A DNA stretch of 64,000 nucleotides, taken from positions 52,454,750-52,518,749 of the forward strand of contig NC_081554.1 in NCBI RefSeq assembly GCF_963082655.1, given 5' to 3'. The position numbers were made by a program, and so were the translations under genes. This DNA is from Stomoxys calcitrans. Its lineage: Eukaryota; Arthropoda; Insecta; Diptera; Muscidae. Position 1 is the stretch's first letter; every line of letters starts with the position of its first letter. Below are positions 30,001-38,330 of this stretch, one piece after another. A model generated the notes under the pieces. That model did not search any database and was not told the DNA's origin. It saw only the letters and a list, made by a program, of their open reading frames with translations.

Positions 30001-30138
30001 CCACAGGGAATCAAATTGGAAACAAACTTTTCAGGAAATTAGAGTTTTGATTTTTTAGCATTTTTTGTGTAAAGGGTATAGCCCATTGAAAATTTCGAAA
30101 AACCCGCTAGAGACAAAATTGCTGTAACTCACTCAAAT
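1..30138. repeat. 181-182 bp satellite DNA array (about 166 monomers)
   Basis: Head-to-tail monomers of 181-182 bp fill this stretch; the marker CACAGGGAAT starts at 1, 183, 366, 547 and 728. The monomer is AT-rich, and landmarks such as AAAACCCGCTAGAGACAAAA and AAAGGGTATAGCCCATTGAA recur in nearly every copy. Copies differ by recurring variants (for example CAAACTTTT, CAAAGTTTT, CAGACTTTT or CAGTCTTTT at the same place) and by a few internal deletions (near 3151, 9104, 11259, 11590, 12812, 13892, 14077, 16326, 17841, 18514 and 29533). The unit length is not a multiple of three and frames do not stay open, so it is not coding. A centromeric or pericentromeric position is inferred only from size and AT content. 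Confidence 0.98.
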
Positions 30139-30170
30139 CATTCATAACTAACCTTCGGCGCATACGGACA
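30138..30170 (+). promoter_or_regulatory. Possible internal Pol II promoter (initiator plus downstream element)
   Basis: Jockey-type elements are known to be transcribed from a promoter lying inside the element. At the 5' boundary the sequence TCATTC (30138-30143) matches the insect initiator TCAKTY, and GGACA (30166-30170) matches the downstream promoter core RGWYV. The spacing is one base shorter than the canonical +28 position. The match is short, so this is a suggestion only. Confidence 0.35.
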
Positions 30171-30569
30171 TACTGTGCGAGTGCTTGTAAACAAACCCTT
30201 TTTGAAGTCATTAAACTATACGCAGCATATTGATATTGCCTTTATTCGGTGGCGCTGAATTCTCCGCGCTAGTGCAAGTGAAGGTTTCGCAATGTGCGCG
30301 TGGATTATTGAACAATTAATTAATAAAAAGATTCATTTTAATTCTTATCAAATCACAAAAATTAATATAAGAGAAACTCTACCGACAGAGACGAAGATAC
30401 AAATAAAAATTTATATACAAACAACAAACATCTGTTCTGCTTCAGCAAATACTGGCATAGAAGCGACAGTGTTACCATATCAAAAAAAAGGCGGCATCTG
30501 CTAATCAGCTGATTGTCAGTCCAGTCAAAACGGTGTTATCGACTCTGCTACGGTCGTTAATTTCAAAAA

Positions 30570-31907
30570 ATGAGTTTCAACGAGTTTTCTTCTCTCGATT
30601 CTCCCCGTAACAGCTTAACCCTATTTAGGGTAAATAAAATGAAAGAATTAGAAAAAATCAATTCGGAGCTCATGCAGCGTATCCAATCTTTGGAACAATA
30701 CTGTGCCCAGTTAAAAGAAGAAAATAAAATATTAAAACAAATGCCTATGGTTCAATGTACGAGTGCAAGTTCAAGTTATAATTCAAATGGAAGTACAAAT
30801 TCCAAGCCTTGCGAAGATCAAACCATACACTACCAAACTGACGAGGAAGAACTAGCTCGAGAAACCGAGTGGATTCTACAAAAAAATAAAAAGAAAAGAA
30901 AAAAGTTAAATAATGATGTTTCTCCTCACCAAAATCAGCAAAGTGACAACGCACATCAAATTTCGCCAAAAAATAATATAAATAATAAAAATAAAAACGA
31001 TGAGAAATATCGCCCACCGCCAATAATGGTATCAGGCATTACTGACTACATAAAGTTTCATCATGATTTAAAACAAAATATTACAAGCTCGTTTTTAATT
31101 AAAATGCTAAGTAATGAAACATACAAAGTGAACACATTTAATTCTGATGATTATAGAAAGTTGACAAAACATCTCTTTTCAATCGGGGTGTCTTGGCATA
31201 GCTATGAAAATAAAAATACGAGACCAATTAAAGTGATGGTAAAAAATCTCCACTATGCAACCGATAAAGAATCAATAATTGATGACCTCAAATCTCAAGG
31301 TTTTAATGTTCTTGATGCCCAAAATAAACTTAAATTCAAAACTAAACAACCTCTTAATATGTTCGTTTTATCTTTTGATTCCAAAGAAGACATCCAAAAA
31401 ATATTCAAAATAAGAAGTATTTGCCACTCCATTGTTCAAATCGAGGAAATAAAACAACAAAGAGTGCTTCCTCAATGTAAACAATGCCAAAGTTTTGGTC
31501 ACACCAAAAATTACTGTAATAAACCTCCACGGTGTGTCAAATGTGCGGGTAAACATAATTCGTACGAATGCGATAAAGAAATAGACCGTCCAAAATGCTG
31601 TAATTGTGGTGAACAACATCCCGCATCATACCGAGGATGTCAAGTCGCCAAAGAGTTGCAGAAGCTAAGAAACAAGAAATTACAATCAACCAGTAAGCGT
31701 ACTATACCATACACCAATATTCCACGAAATAGCAATGAAAACCCGCAATCATATGCGAGTGTCACCGGAAATATCGTTTCAGAAGCTCCAAACAATATAC
31801 TGTCACAAATACTCAGTAGGCTTAGTACTCAAGAAAACTTTTTTAAAACTATTGAAATCAGACTAGCTAATCTCGAGAAAACATCAAACGTATCTAAACA
31901 TGTATAA
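30570..31907 (+). CDS. Jockey element ORF1, nucleocapsid-like RNA-binding protein
   Basis: This 445-residue protein is the ORF1 product of the Jockey element; such proteins bind the element RNA and carry it to chromosome ends or insertion sites in the nucleus. Residues about 18-56 are heptad-like and Glu/Lys-rich, probably a coiled coil. A basic Lys-rich, Asn-rich linker follows. About residues 222-300 resemble the PRE_C2HC region that precedes the zinc knuckles in Jockey Gag proteins. Three CCHC knuckles lie at about 304-354: CKQCQSFGHTKNYC, CVKCAGKHNSYEC and a third starting CNCGEQH. The stop overlaps the ORF2 start by 8 bases (ATGTATAA), which suggests that ORF2 is made by re-initiation. 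No internal stop or frameshift is seen. Confidence 0.93.
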   Translation: MSFNEFSSLDSPRNSLTLFRVNKMKELEKINSELMQRIQSLEQYCAQLKEENKILKQMPMVQCTSASSSYNSNGSTNSKPCEDQTIHYQTDEEELARETEWILQKNKKKRKKLNNDVSPHQNQQSDNAHQISPKNNINNKNKNDEKYRPPPIMVSGITDYIKFHHDLKQNITSSFLIKMLSNETYKVNTFNSDDYRKLTKHLFSIGVSWHSYENKNTRPIKVMVKNLHYATDKESIIDDLKSQGFNVLDAQNKLKFKTKQPLNMFVLSFDSKEDIQKIFKIRSICHSIVQIEEIKQQRVLPQCKQCQSFGHTKNYCNKPPRCVKCAGKHNSYECDKEIDRPKCCNCGEQHPASYRGCQVAKELQKLRNKKLQSTSKRTIPYTNIPRNSNENPQSYASVTGNIVSEAPNNILSQILSRLSTQENFFKTIEIRLANLEKTSNVSKHV

Positions 31908-34557
31908 CCCGCTTAAGATTATGTTATGGAACGCCAATGGCCTCCACAAACACCAAAGGGAGCTTGAAGTCGTGCTCAACAACGAGAAAATAGATGTTTG
32001 TCTAATATCAGAAACCCATTTCACTACTCAATCATATATAAGATTCAAAAATTACGAGGTGTATCATACCACTCACCCAACGAATACTGCTAGAGGAGGT
32101 AGCGCAGTTATAGTTAGGAAGTCGATAAAGCATATAGAAGATGAGGAAATAAAAACGGATGAATTTCAGGCTACCACAATAAAAATATTCACTAAAAATG
32201 AAAATTTACTCATAACAGCTCTCTACAGTCCACCGAAACATCAAATTAAATACGAACAATATAAACAGCTGATAGAAAAACACAACGACAGGCACATTAT
32301 TGGAGGCGACTTTAACGCCAAACATACTCACTGGGGATCCCGATTAACAACTACAAAAGGCAGAGAACTACTCAAAGCGTCGAATGATACTGGTTGCTCA
32401 ATAATCTCATCAGGTACACCAACCTATTGGCCAACTGATACAAACAAAATTCCCGACTTAATAGACTTTTTTCTGGTCAAAAAAATATCGACGTCCCGAA
32501 TAAAAATAGAAAATGGTTTTGATCTAAGCTCAGACCACTCTCCAATCTTCCTTACACTTTTTGAAAAAATACTAACAAAAGAGCCTCCACCCTTTTTGAT
32601 AAATAAATTTACCGACTGGCAATATTTCAATTTAATCTTGTGGAATGCAGATTTGAAAGTCGAAGCACCAATCTCTGTAGACGATTTGGAAAATGAAGTT
32701 GAAATACTAACTGCAACTATTCAGAAAGCCGCATGGCAAAGTACTCCTGATTATCGAAGTACTGCTTCTGAACAAACATACCCGGTATATATTAGAGAAA
32801 AAATTCAACTGAAACGCAAAATACGTAAGAAATGGCAGCAAACTAGACATCCGTCATACAAGACACTCTTAAATAAAATCACTAAGGAACTCAGTGCAGA
32901 AACCAAACTTTTCAGAGATATGGAACTTAGGCAACATCTGTTGTCGTTAACAACTGATAAAAGTACCGACTATTCACTTTGGAAAGCAACAAAAGGAGTT
33001 AAGAGGCCTGTACCAAGAAATTATCCAATAAGAAAAGATGACTCATCATGGGCCAAAACGAATATGGAAAAGGCGCAAATATTTTCAGAACACATGGAGA
33101 ACGTTTTCTCCAATAACAATGAAGTTCCAACTAATGGTAATGAAGGTATAGGAAATTTCGAACAAAGCATCGAGAATGTTACAGTTGGTGAGGTATATGC
33201 AGAAATAGGCCGTATGCAGCTAAAGAAATGTCCAGGTTTCGACTTAATAAATACTGAAATACTAAGAAATCTTACATATAATTGCATCATTAAAATAACC
33301 CAATTATTTAATTCCTGCTTCAAGTTAAGAAGAATGCCAACTTTTTGGAAAATTGCAGAAATCCGTATGATACCTAAACCAGGTAAACCTACAACAGAGG
33401 TAACCTCATATAGACCAATATCTCTACTACCAATGTTATCCAAACTGCTAGAAAAACTGTTTTTGAGTCGTTTAAACCCCATTATTGCAGAAAAAAATCT
33501 CATACCAGACCATCAATTTGGTTTTAGAAATTCCCATTCAACTATTGACCAGATACACCGCATAACTAATACTATTGAACAAAGCTTTGAGGATAAAAAA
33601 ATATGTTCTGCTGTATTCTTAGATGTGTCGCAGGCTTTTGACAAAGTATGCCATGTCGGGCTTATAAGGAAATTAAGCAGGATGTTGCCTGAAATATATG
33701 TTGAATTTCTAAAATCATTCTTATCGGATAGATTCTTCAGAATTAAACAGGATGACTCCTACTCAGACATGAAGAAAATTGGTACAGGTGTGCCTCAAGG
33801 AAGTATCCTAGGTTCCGTCCTATATCTTTTATACACTAGCGATTTGCCAGAACCACCAAACTCAGTCATTGCAACTTTTGCGGATGATACTGCTATACTT
33901 GCTGTGGCAGATACAGAGGAGCAAGCAATCACTAAATTGCAACAAGCTCTTAATGAAATAAATCGTTGGGCCTCTGTTTGGCAAATAAAGTTGAACCATT
34001 CGAAGTCGGTTCATGTAAACTTTACAAATAAAGCTACCAGGAACATCCCCGTGCATATAAATGGAGTCAGTATCCCTTATTCGGACAATGCGAAATATCT
34101 TGGTATGACCCTGGATTCGAAATTACGCTGGAAAGCACATGTCAAGAAGAAAATCGAAGAACTTAATATTAAATGGTCAAAACTCAAATATCTTATGGGC
34201 AGGAAATCTGAACTTTCCATTCAAAACAAATTACTTTTATATAATCAACAATTAAAACCAATATGGCTATATGGCATCCAACTATGGGGTTGCACGCATA
34301 AGAAATATATCTACATGATTCAAAATTTTCAAAATAAAGTACTAAGGAGCATAGTGAACGCCCCTTGGTATGTTCGCAACAGTGATCTCCATAGAGACCT
34401 CCGCATGAACACAGTGTCAGAGGAAATATCAATTGCAGCAACGAAACATGATGCCAGATTACGCCTTCATGTAAATCCAGAAGCCATTAATCTCAATGAT
34501 CCAAGTACCAGACGTAGACTGAATAGAACTAAACCCTATGATCTCTTAATATCATGA
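31900..34557 (+). CDS. Jockey element ORF2, AP endonuclease and reverse transcriptase
   Basis: This 885-residue polyprotein carries out target-primed reverse transcription: the endonuclease nicks chromosomal DNA and the reverse transcriptase copies the element RNA from the nick. The N-terminal EEP/APE domain (about 1-225) shows the metal and catalytic signatures LWNANGL, ISETHF, GGDFNAKH and SSDHSP. The reverse transcriptase domain (about 470-740) shows YRPISLLP, FLDVSQAFDKV, GVPQGSILGS and the catalytic box FADDTAIL (about residue 660). The C-terminal segment ends with the Trp/Tyr-rich region usual for Jockey, and there is no RNase H domain. The frame is open throughout, so the copy may be competent. 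It begins inside the ORF1 stop. Confidence 0.96.
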   Translation: MYNPLKIMLWNANGLHKHQRELEVVLNNEKIDVCLISETHFTTQSYIRFKNYEVYHTTHPTNTARGGSAVIVRKSIKHIEDEEIKTDEFQATTIKIFTKNENLLITALYSPPKHQIKYEQYKQLIEKHNDRHIIGGDFNAKHTHWGSRLTTTKGRELLKASNDTGCSIISSGTPTYWPTDTNKIPDLIDFFLVKKISTSRIKIENGFDLSSDHSPIFLTLFEKILTKEPPPFLINKFTDWQYFNLILWNADLKVEAPISVDDLENEVEILTATIQKAAWQSTPDYRSTASEQTYPVYIREKIQLKRKIRKKWQQTRHPSYKTLLNKITKELSAETKLFRDMELRQHLLSLTTDKSTDYSLWKATKGVKRPVPRNYPIRKDDSSWAKTNMEKAQIFSEHMENVFSNNNEVPTNGNEGIGNFEQSIENVTVGEVYAEIGRMQLKKCPGFDLINTEILRNLTYNCIIKITQLFNSCFKLRRMPTFWKIAEIRMIPKPGKPTTEVTSYRPISLLPMLSKLLEKLFLSRLNPIIAEKNLIPDHQFGFRNSHSTIDQIHRITNTIEQSFEDKKICSAVFLDVSQAFDKVCHVGLIRKLSRMLPEIYVEFLKSFLSDRFFRIKQDDSYSDMKKIGTGVPQGSILGSVLYLLYTSDLPEPPNSVIATFADDTAILAVADTEEQAITKLQQALNEINRWASVWQIKLNHSKSVHVNFTNKATRNIPVHINGVSIPYSDNAKYLGMTLDSKLRWKAHVKKKIEELNIKWSKLKYLMGRKSELSIQNKLLLYNQQLKPIWLYGIQLWGCTHKKYIYMIQNFQNKVLRSIVNAPWYVRNSDLHRDLRMNTVSEEISIAATKHDARLRLHVNPEAINLNDPSTRRRLNRTKPYDLLIS

Positions 34558-34747
34558 GCTTTAAACTTATTTATTTTCTTTTTGTTTCCAATGTAAAATA
34601 AATTTTCAGATAGATTATATAAAATTTACATATTTTCAATGATAATTATGTTAAATTTGAAAAAAATTGCTTGTTAGCTTCTTATTGAAAGCTAGTTGCA
34701 ATTAAAATAAAAATAAAAAAACAAAAAAAAAAAAAAAAAAAAAAAAA
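34558..34747 (+). other. Jockey 3' untranslated region and poly(A) tail
   Basis: After the ORF2 stop there are about 160 AT-rich bases with an AATAAA motif at about 34597-34603, then an A-rich tract that ends in more than 25 uninterrupted A residues at 34747. The tail directly abuts satellite sequence in phase with the interrupted monomer. Confidence 0.85.
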
Positions 34748-34751
34748 TCAT

Positions 34752-34936
34752 CGAGTTTCGACCTCTGTAAGGCATCCCTAAACTCAGAATGCCACAGGGA
34801 ATGAAATTGGAAACAAACTTTTCAAGAAATTAAAGTTTTGATTTTTTAGCATTTTTTGTGGAAAGGGTATAGCTCATTGAAAATTTCGAAAAAACCCGCT
34901 AGAGACAAAATTGCTGTGACTCACTCAAATCTTCGA
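34752..34936. repeat. Terminal satellite monomer to the right of the Jockey insertion
   Basis: One monomer of the same 181 bp satellite continues after the Jockey tail and stops abruptly after CTTCGAG at 34936. It completes the monomer broken at 30138, so this is the right edge of the main array. Confidence 0.95.
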
Positions 34937-35155
34937 GGATTAAAATCCTTCGAAGGATTAAAATTTAACCCTTCGAAGGTTGAGTCATCCCTTGCCCTTA
35001 TTCAAAGACAAGGCCGTTGTACTTCTTGTATGGAATTTTAAATGAAAACACATTTTTTCATTTTTTTTTTTTTGATTTATTATTATTTACTAATTATACA
35101 TGCATAATGAATGTGGAAATTTTTTATGAGTTTTATAGGAAAATAGCCTTAAGAA
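34937..35155. other. Array-edge sequence with TTCGAA palindromes, then AT-rich DNA
   Basis: Immediately after the last satellite monomer there are two TTCGAA-centred palindromes: ATCCTTCGAAGGAT at about 34946-34959, and CCTTCGAAGG again about 20 bases on. An AT-rich, T-tract-bearing stretch follows. No gene is seen. Confidence 0.6.
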
Positions 35156-35668
35156 CTATTGTTGTGTAGATTGTCCCTCGTCCAACATATTGTATGTACA
35201 GGAGTAGCATCGATGCCAAAGTGTTGAACGCTCTGCACAAACTGGATTGTAACAGGAATGGCAATAGGCCCTTCTTTTCAGCTGCCGTCCTTACTCAGAA
35301 CGGCATAGGCCACATGACGGTGTATTCTTTCTAGGTGCAAACAACGGTGTAGCTCCTTTTGCCGGTTTGATAATTTCTAAAAAGAACAAAATTATGTACA
35401 TAGTTATTCTGCTTTTGAACATTAGAATTGTTTTTTCTTACCTTCACATCAAATGCTTCCATTGCGTTCCGTATCCTTGGATATGCGGGTAGCGCTCGTT
35501 CCTTTATGTTTGGTAGTGCCAATTGTTTTGTCAACATCAGTAGGAATGACCGTTGTCTCTCACTTCTTTTTATTGGCTTTATCTAGTTGTTTGATATAAA
35601 TGCAGAAATGTCCACCAAATTATAAAACATGGTCAATGGCCAGCGGTTTCTTGAGCGCTTGCATGTAT
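35156..35668 (-). pseudogene. piggyBac-family transposase remnant (C-terminal part)
   Basis: On the minus strand the stretch 35668 to 35540 reads RWPLTMFYNLVDISAF, an in-frame stop, then basic residues and FLLMLTKQLALPN. This matches the region preceding the C-terminal zinc domain of piggyBac transposases. At about 35450 there is a GT donor and a matching AG acceptor about 64 bases on, so a short intron is possible. The following segment has the Cys pattern CGLC, an in-frame stop, then YCHSCYNPVCAE and CYSC, resembling the Cys-rich chromatin-binding tail of the family. With at least two internal stops and no N-terminal or catalytic part, it cannot be functional. Family assignment is from pattern recognition, not alignment. 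Confidence 0.75.
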
Positions 35669-35687
35669 ATGTAAGGAGGCCCCTTAT

Positions 35688-35818
35688 CATTGAGCGAGAG
35701 GGACAAGGCTAAAAGGGGACCCATTCGTCATATCCGTGATCTCCTTGCCGCTAGACAGCCCCCACAATTTATCGTGCACGAAGCTACAAATGTCTTCGGC
35801 GGCGCCAAGTTGCGAGCA
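35688..35818 (+). mobile_element. Fragment of non-LTR element family B (reverse transcriptase linker)
   Basis: The plus-strand frame reads RDKAKRGPIRHIRDLLAA and then QPPQFIVHEATNVFGGAK. It is collinear with the region just before the reverse transcriptase core in the family B copy at 54460-54590 (RRIRGLRADEQPSQFTVGEV). Only about 130 bases remain, so it is a dead scrap. Confidence 0.75.
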
Positions 35819-35831
35819 CTGTAAGTAAGTA

Positions 35832-35905
35832 TGTAAGGCTAAGGGAGCTCTCTATTTGGGCATGGAGTGGCTACGGACACTATGTTATAATTGAAGATAT
35901 ATGTA
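35832..35905 (+). mobile_element. Fragment of non-LTR element family C
   Basis: The frame reads VRLRELSIWAWSGYGHYVI. It matches the family C copy near 59676-59745 (VRLRKLSLWSCGGYGHCVI). It lies immediately downstream of the family B scrap, so the two were brought together by separate events. Confidence 0.7.
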
Positions 35906-37100
35906 TGTTTCCGTTCACAATTGGCAGACTAATTTTCACTAATATTTTCCGTCACTTATTTAACTGCCTAGCCAAACCCACTCAATCCCATTGCAGCAGA
36001 ACGGTGTTGGTTTCATTGTAGCTCTCCCATGAGGATGATTCCATCAAAAAAACTTAAGAAACCGATAATTGCCCTTTTCTTTGTGTCTGGAAGGATACAA
36101 TGTTTTAATTTTCAAGATATTCTAAATAATTCCGCAAATTTTGCACTTACATATCTTCTAATGTAGAACAAACTTGAGGAAAAATTACAACTTCATTTGG
36201 CGAGTTTTCTGAACACTGGCTGCTGCCTTGAATCTTCATTAAAAGTAAACAAAAATTAAGCAAATTTAATAATTACCAATAAACAATATTTTTATTTTTT
36301 ACTACCTCTGCCTTTTTGATCCATTTTGGTGTTAAAGAAACTGACCTTTTTAAAACATCTGTTCAAAGTTGCCAATTTCTGCTGGCAAAACAAAAAAAAA
36401 ACAGTAGAATTTGGATGCTCCTTATTTTCGAACTGTCAAAATTTGCTATCTCTCTCTCTCTCTCTCTTTGGAGCTCTCTTCTGCTGGCAAATAAAGTACA
36501 CGAAGGGAAATAACTATTGTTTACATTAATTTTTTTATTGGATTATTCGACTAATCGTTCCTTTAAAAATTTATGCTCAAGATTAATCATACAAGACCGA
36601 CAATGATTATCGATCAATCTATTAACTGATGCATCGATTTATATGTCTAATTGAGATTTTATTCTTCAAATATTTTATATGTCGATTTGAATTACAAATA
36701 CGGCAAATGGATCCCGTTTATTTGATTTTCCTCTTTGAACAAAAGTAAAAAAATTCTCATTTCAGTCGAATGAAATTTTGCCCAGGTAGGGCATAAATGA
36801 TCGAAAAACAAACGTACACAAATCACACAGTTTGTAAGCTTTTTTAATATCAAAACATTTTATCGATTAACCGCTATTTGATAATATTTCATTTTCAATT
36901 GTTCGATTATTTGAAAAGTCACGAATAATCGATAAATCGAATAACGATTAATCAATATAATATATTTACTATAAAACTAAAAAAAACTACTCCATCTATC
37001 GGGATATAGAATTTTTAAAGCTGCTAATCAAGTCATAGTATCAATTTAAGGTGGCGCCATCTACACTTGGAATTTCAGCAATTACTACCAGTCTTTGTCA
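35906..37100. other. AT-rich intergenic DNA with a CT microsatellite
   Basis: No supported gene is seen. A (CT)n run lies at about 36450-36470. From 36540 to 36970 the sequence is AT-rich and contains many TCGAT/ATCGAT/TTAATCG words in both orientations, as in a decayed element with internal inverted repeats, but no ends could be defined. Short open frames at 36316-36529 lack any recognisable feature. Confidence 0.5.
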
Positions 37101-37222
37101 AATATTATTATTACGTATGTAGTAAAACAAAAGATGTCGCCTATGAATCGTTGATAAAATCATTTGCGAAAATCCAAAAAAATTATTTTTGAGTTTTTAC
37201 AATTGTCGAAAATCAGTCAAAT
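37101..37222. repeat. Left copy of a 120 bp direct repeat
   Basis: The words GTAGTAAAAC, AAAAGATGTCGCCTATGAAT and CGAAAATCAGTCAAATTT occur here and again in the same order at 37706-37830. The two copies bracket the 105 bp tandem repeat. Confidence 0.8.
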
Positions 37223-37660
37223 TTTTGATGGGGTCGTGCATTAAGGCACATTTCCCACTAGGACGCACAGTTTAGGAGATACAGCCATTTTAAGTTTTCC
37301 AATGGATTTTTGTTGAAAATTTTAAATTTTTGATGGGGTCATGAATTAAGGCCCATTTCCCTCTAGGACGCATAGTTTAGGAGATGCAGCCATTTTAAGT
37401 TTTCCAATGGATTTTTGTTGAAAATTTTAAATTTTTGATGGGGTCATGAATTAACCCCCATTTCCCTCTTGGACGCACAGTTTAGGAGATACAGCCATTT
37501 CAAGTTTTCCAATGGTTTTTTGTTGAAAATTTGAAATTTTTGATGGGGTCATGAATTAAGGCCCATTTTCCCCTAGCACGCATAGTTTAGAAGATACAGC
37601 CATTTTAAGTTTTCCAATGGATTTTTTTTGAAAATTTTAAATTTTTGATGGGGTCATGAA
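37221..37660. repeat. 105 bp tandem repeat, about 4.2 copies
   Basis: ATTTTTGATGGGGTC starts at 37221, 37326, 37431, 37536 and 37641, an exact 105 base period. Each unit also carries TTTAGGAGATACAGCCATTT (or a close variant) and TTTTCCAATGG. Units differ by few substitutions. No open frame crosses it. Confidence 0.92.
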
Positions 37661-37705
37661 TTCGAATGTTGTCTTCGGCTTAAAAAAATTGATCTGCTTT
37701 GCTTC

Positions 37706-37830
37706 GAAAACATTACGTACGTAGTAAAACCAAAAGATGTCGCCTATGAATCGTTGATAAAATCATTTCGAATTCGAAAAAAAGTATTTTCAATTATTTA
37801 CAATTTTCGAAAATCAGTCAAATTTGGAAA
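37706..37830. repeat. Right copy of the 120 bp direct repeat
   Basis: This is the partner of 37101-37222. In addition, the word GAATGTTGTCTTCGGCTTAAA occurs at about 37664 and again at about 37884, so this side is itself partly duplicated. Confidence 0.8.
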
Positions 37831-38187
37831 TTTAAAAAAAAAATGAATATTAGTGACGAATTTAAATGAGGATGAGACAGCGATTCGAATGTTGTCTTCG
37901 GCTTAAAAAACTGCTTTGATTCGAAAACGACGCGTTTTTTGGCCTTAAATGGGAATAGAAAAAAACTGAAACATGCTCTGCATTCAGTTTACGATAAGGA
38001 CTTCTTGTCTATCGAAATGACAGTGCCGTAATTGAAGAGACATATATTGGACGGAGAAAGGAAGATCAAACGACTGCAACACGTTTCTCCAGCCTGTTAT
38101 GAGGAATTTATGGACAAACAATCAAATGTCGCTAGGAACCCACGTTAAGCCACGATTAGAATGTGTGCAACGGTGATAAAACAGCGG
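37831..38187. other. Unassigned stretch with a short protein-like segment
   Basis: No named feature is recognised. Between about 38025 and 38145 the plus strand reads a stop-free segment containing LKRHILDGERKIKRLQ and then a Cys/Tyr/Glu-rich stretch. It looks protein-like and may be the remnant of a transposase or another element gene, but it is too short to assign. Confidence 0.3.
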
Positions 38188-38325
38188 TAGGAAAGGGCTG
38201 TTAAAGTACCCTTTCCTCAGGAAAATGGTAGTTTTAGTGCACTTTCCATAGGGAAATGGTAGTTTTAGTAACCTTTCATAAGAGGAAGACTACTTTTAGA
38301 ACCCTTTTTAAACCAAAAAAAAAGC
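38188..38325. repeat. Short outlier of the 31 bp palindromic minisatellite
   Basis: Four degenerate units of the CCTTTCCTTAGGGAAAGGG / TAGTTTTAGTA repeat lie directly to the left of the diverged satellite block. The main minisatellite resumes on the other side at 39620. Confidence 0.75.
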
Positions 38326-38330
38326 TTATT

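Larger units (their letters stand above)
30139..34744 (+). mobile_element. Jockey-clade non-LTR retrotransposon, near full length
   Basis: A 4.6 kb element interrupts the satellite in the middle of a monomer. It has a 5' untranslated region, two overlapping open ORFs (nucleocapsid-like ORF1, endonuclease/reverse transcriptase ORF2), a short 3' untranslated region and a poly(A) tail (about 34720-34747). The sequence AAATCAT occurs just before the 5' end (30135-30141) and at the end of the tail (34745-34751). It is a candidate target-site duplication, although the A-rich tail blurs its exact length. Both ORFs are uninterrupted and the tail is still long, which points to a recent insertion. The ORF2 organisation without RNase H and the C-terminal region fit the Jockey clade. 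Confidence 0.95.

Noticed and set aside
1..30138. CRISPR-like regular spacing
   Set aside because: The whole 181-base unit is repeated; there are no short repeats with unique spacers, and the setting is eukaryotic.
1..30138. CENP-B box as proof of a centromere
   Set aside because: No match to the CENP-B box consensus was seen, and fly centromeres do not rely on it. Centromeric identity cannot be claimed.
30292..30504. 70-codon frame upstream of Jockey ORF1
   Set aside because: It lies in the 5' untranslated region, is AT-driven and shows no domain; ORF1 starts well after it.
33021..33503. 160-codon antisense frame within Jockey ORF2
   Set aside because: It is a shadow of the reverse transcriptase region and has no recognisable feature of its own.
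36316..36529. Two overlapping frames around the CT microsatellite
   Set aside because: The Leu/Ser run comes from the CT repeat; no homology pattern or splice context supports a gene.
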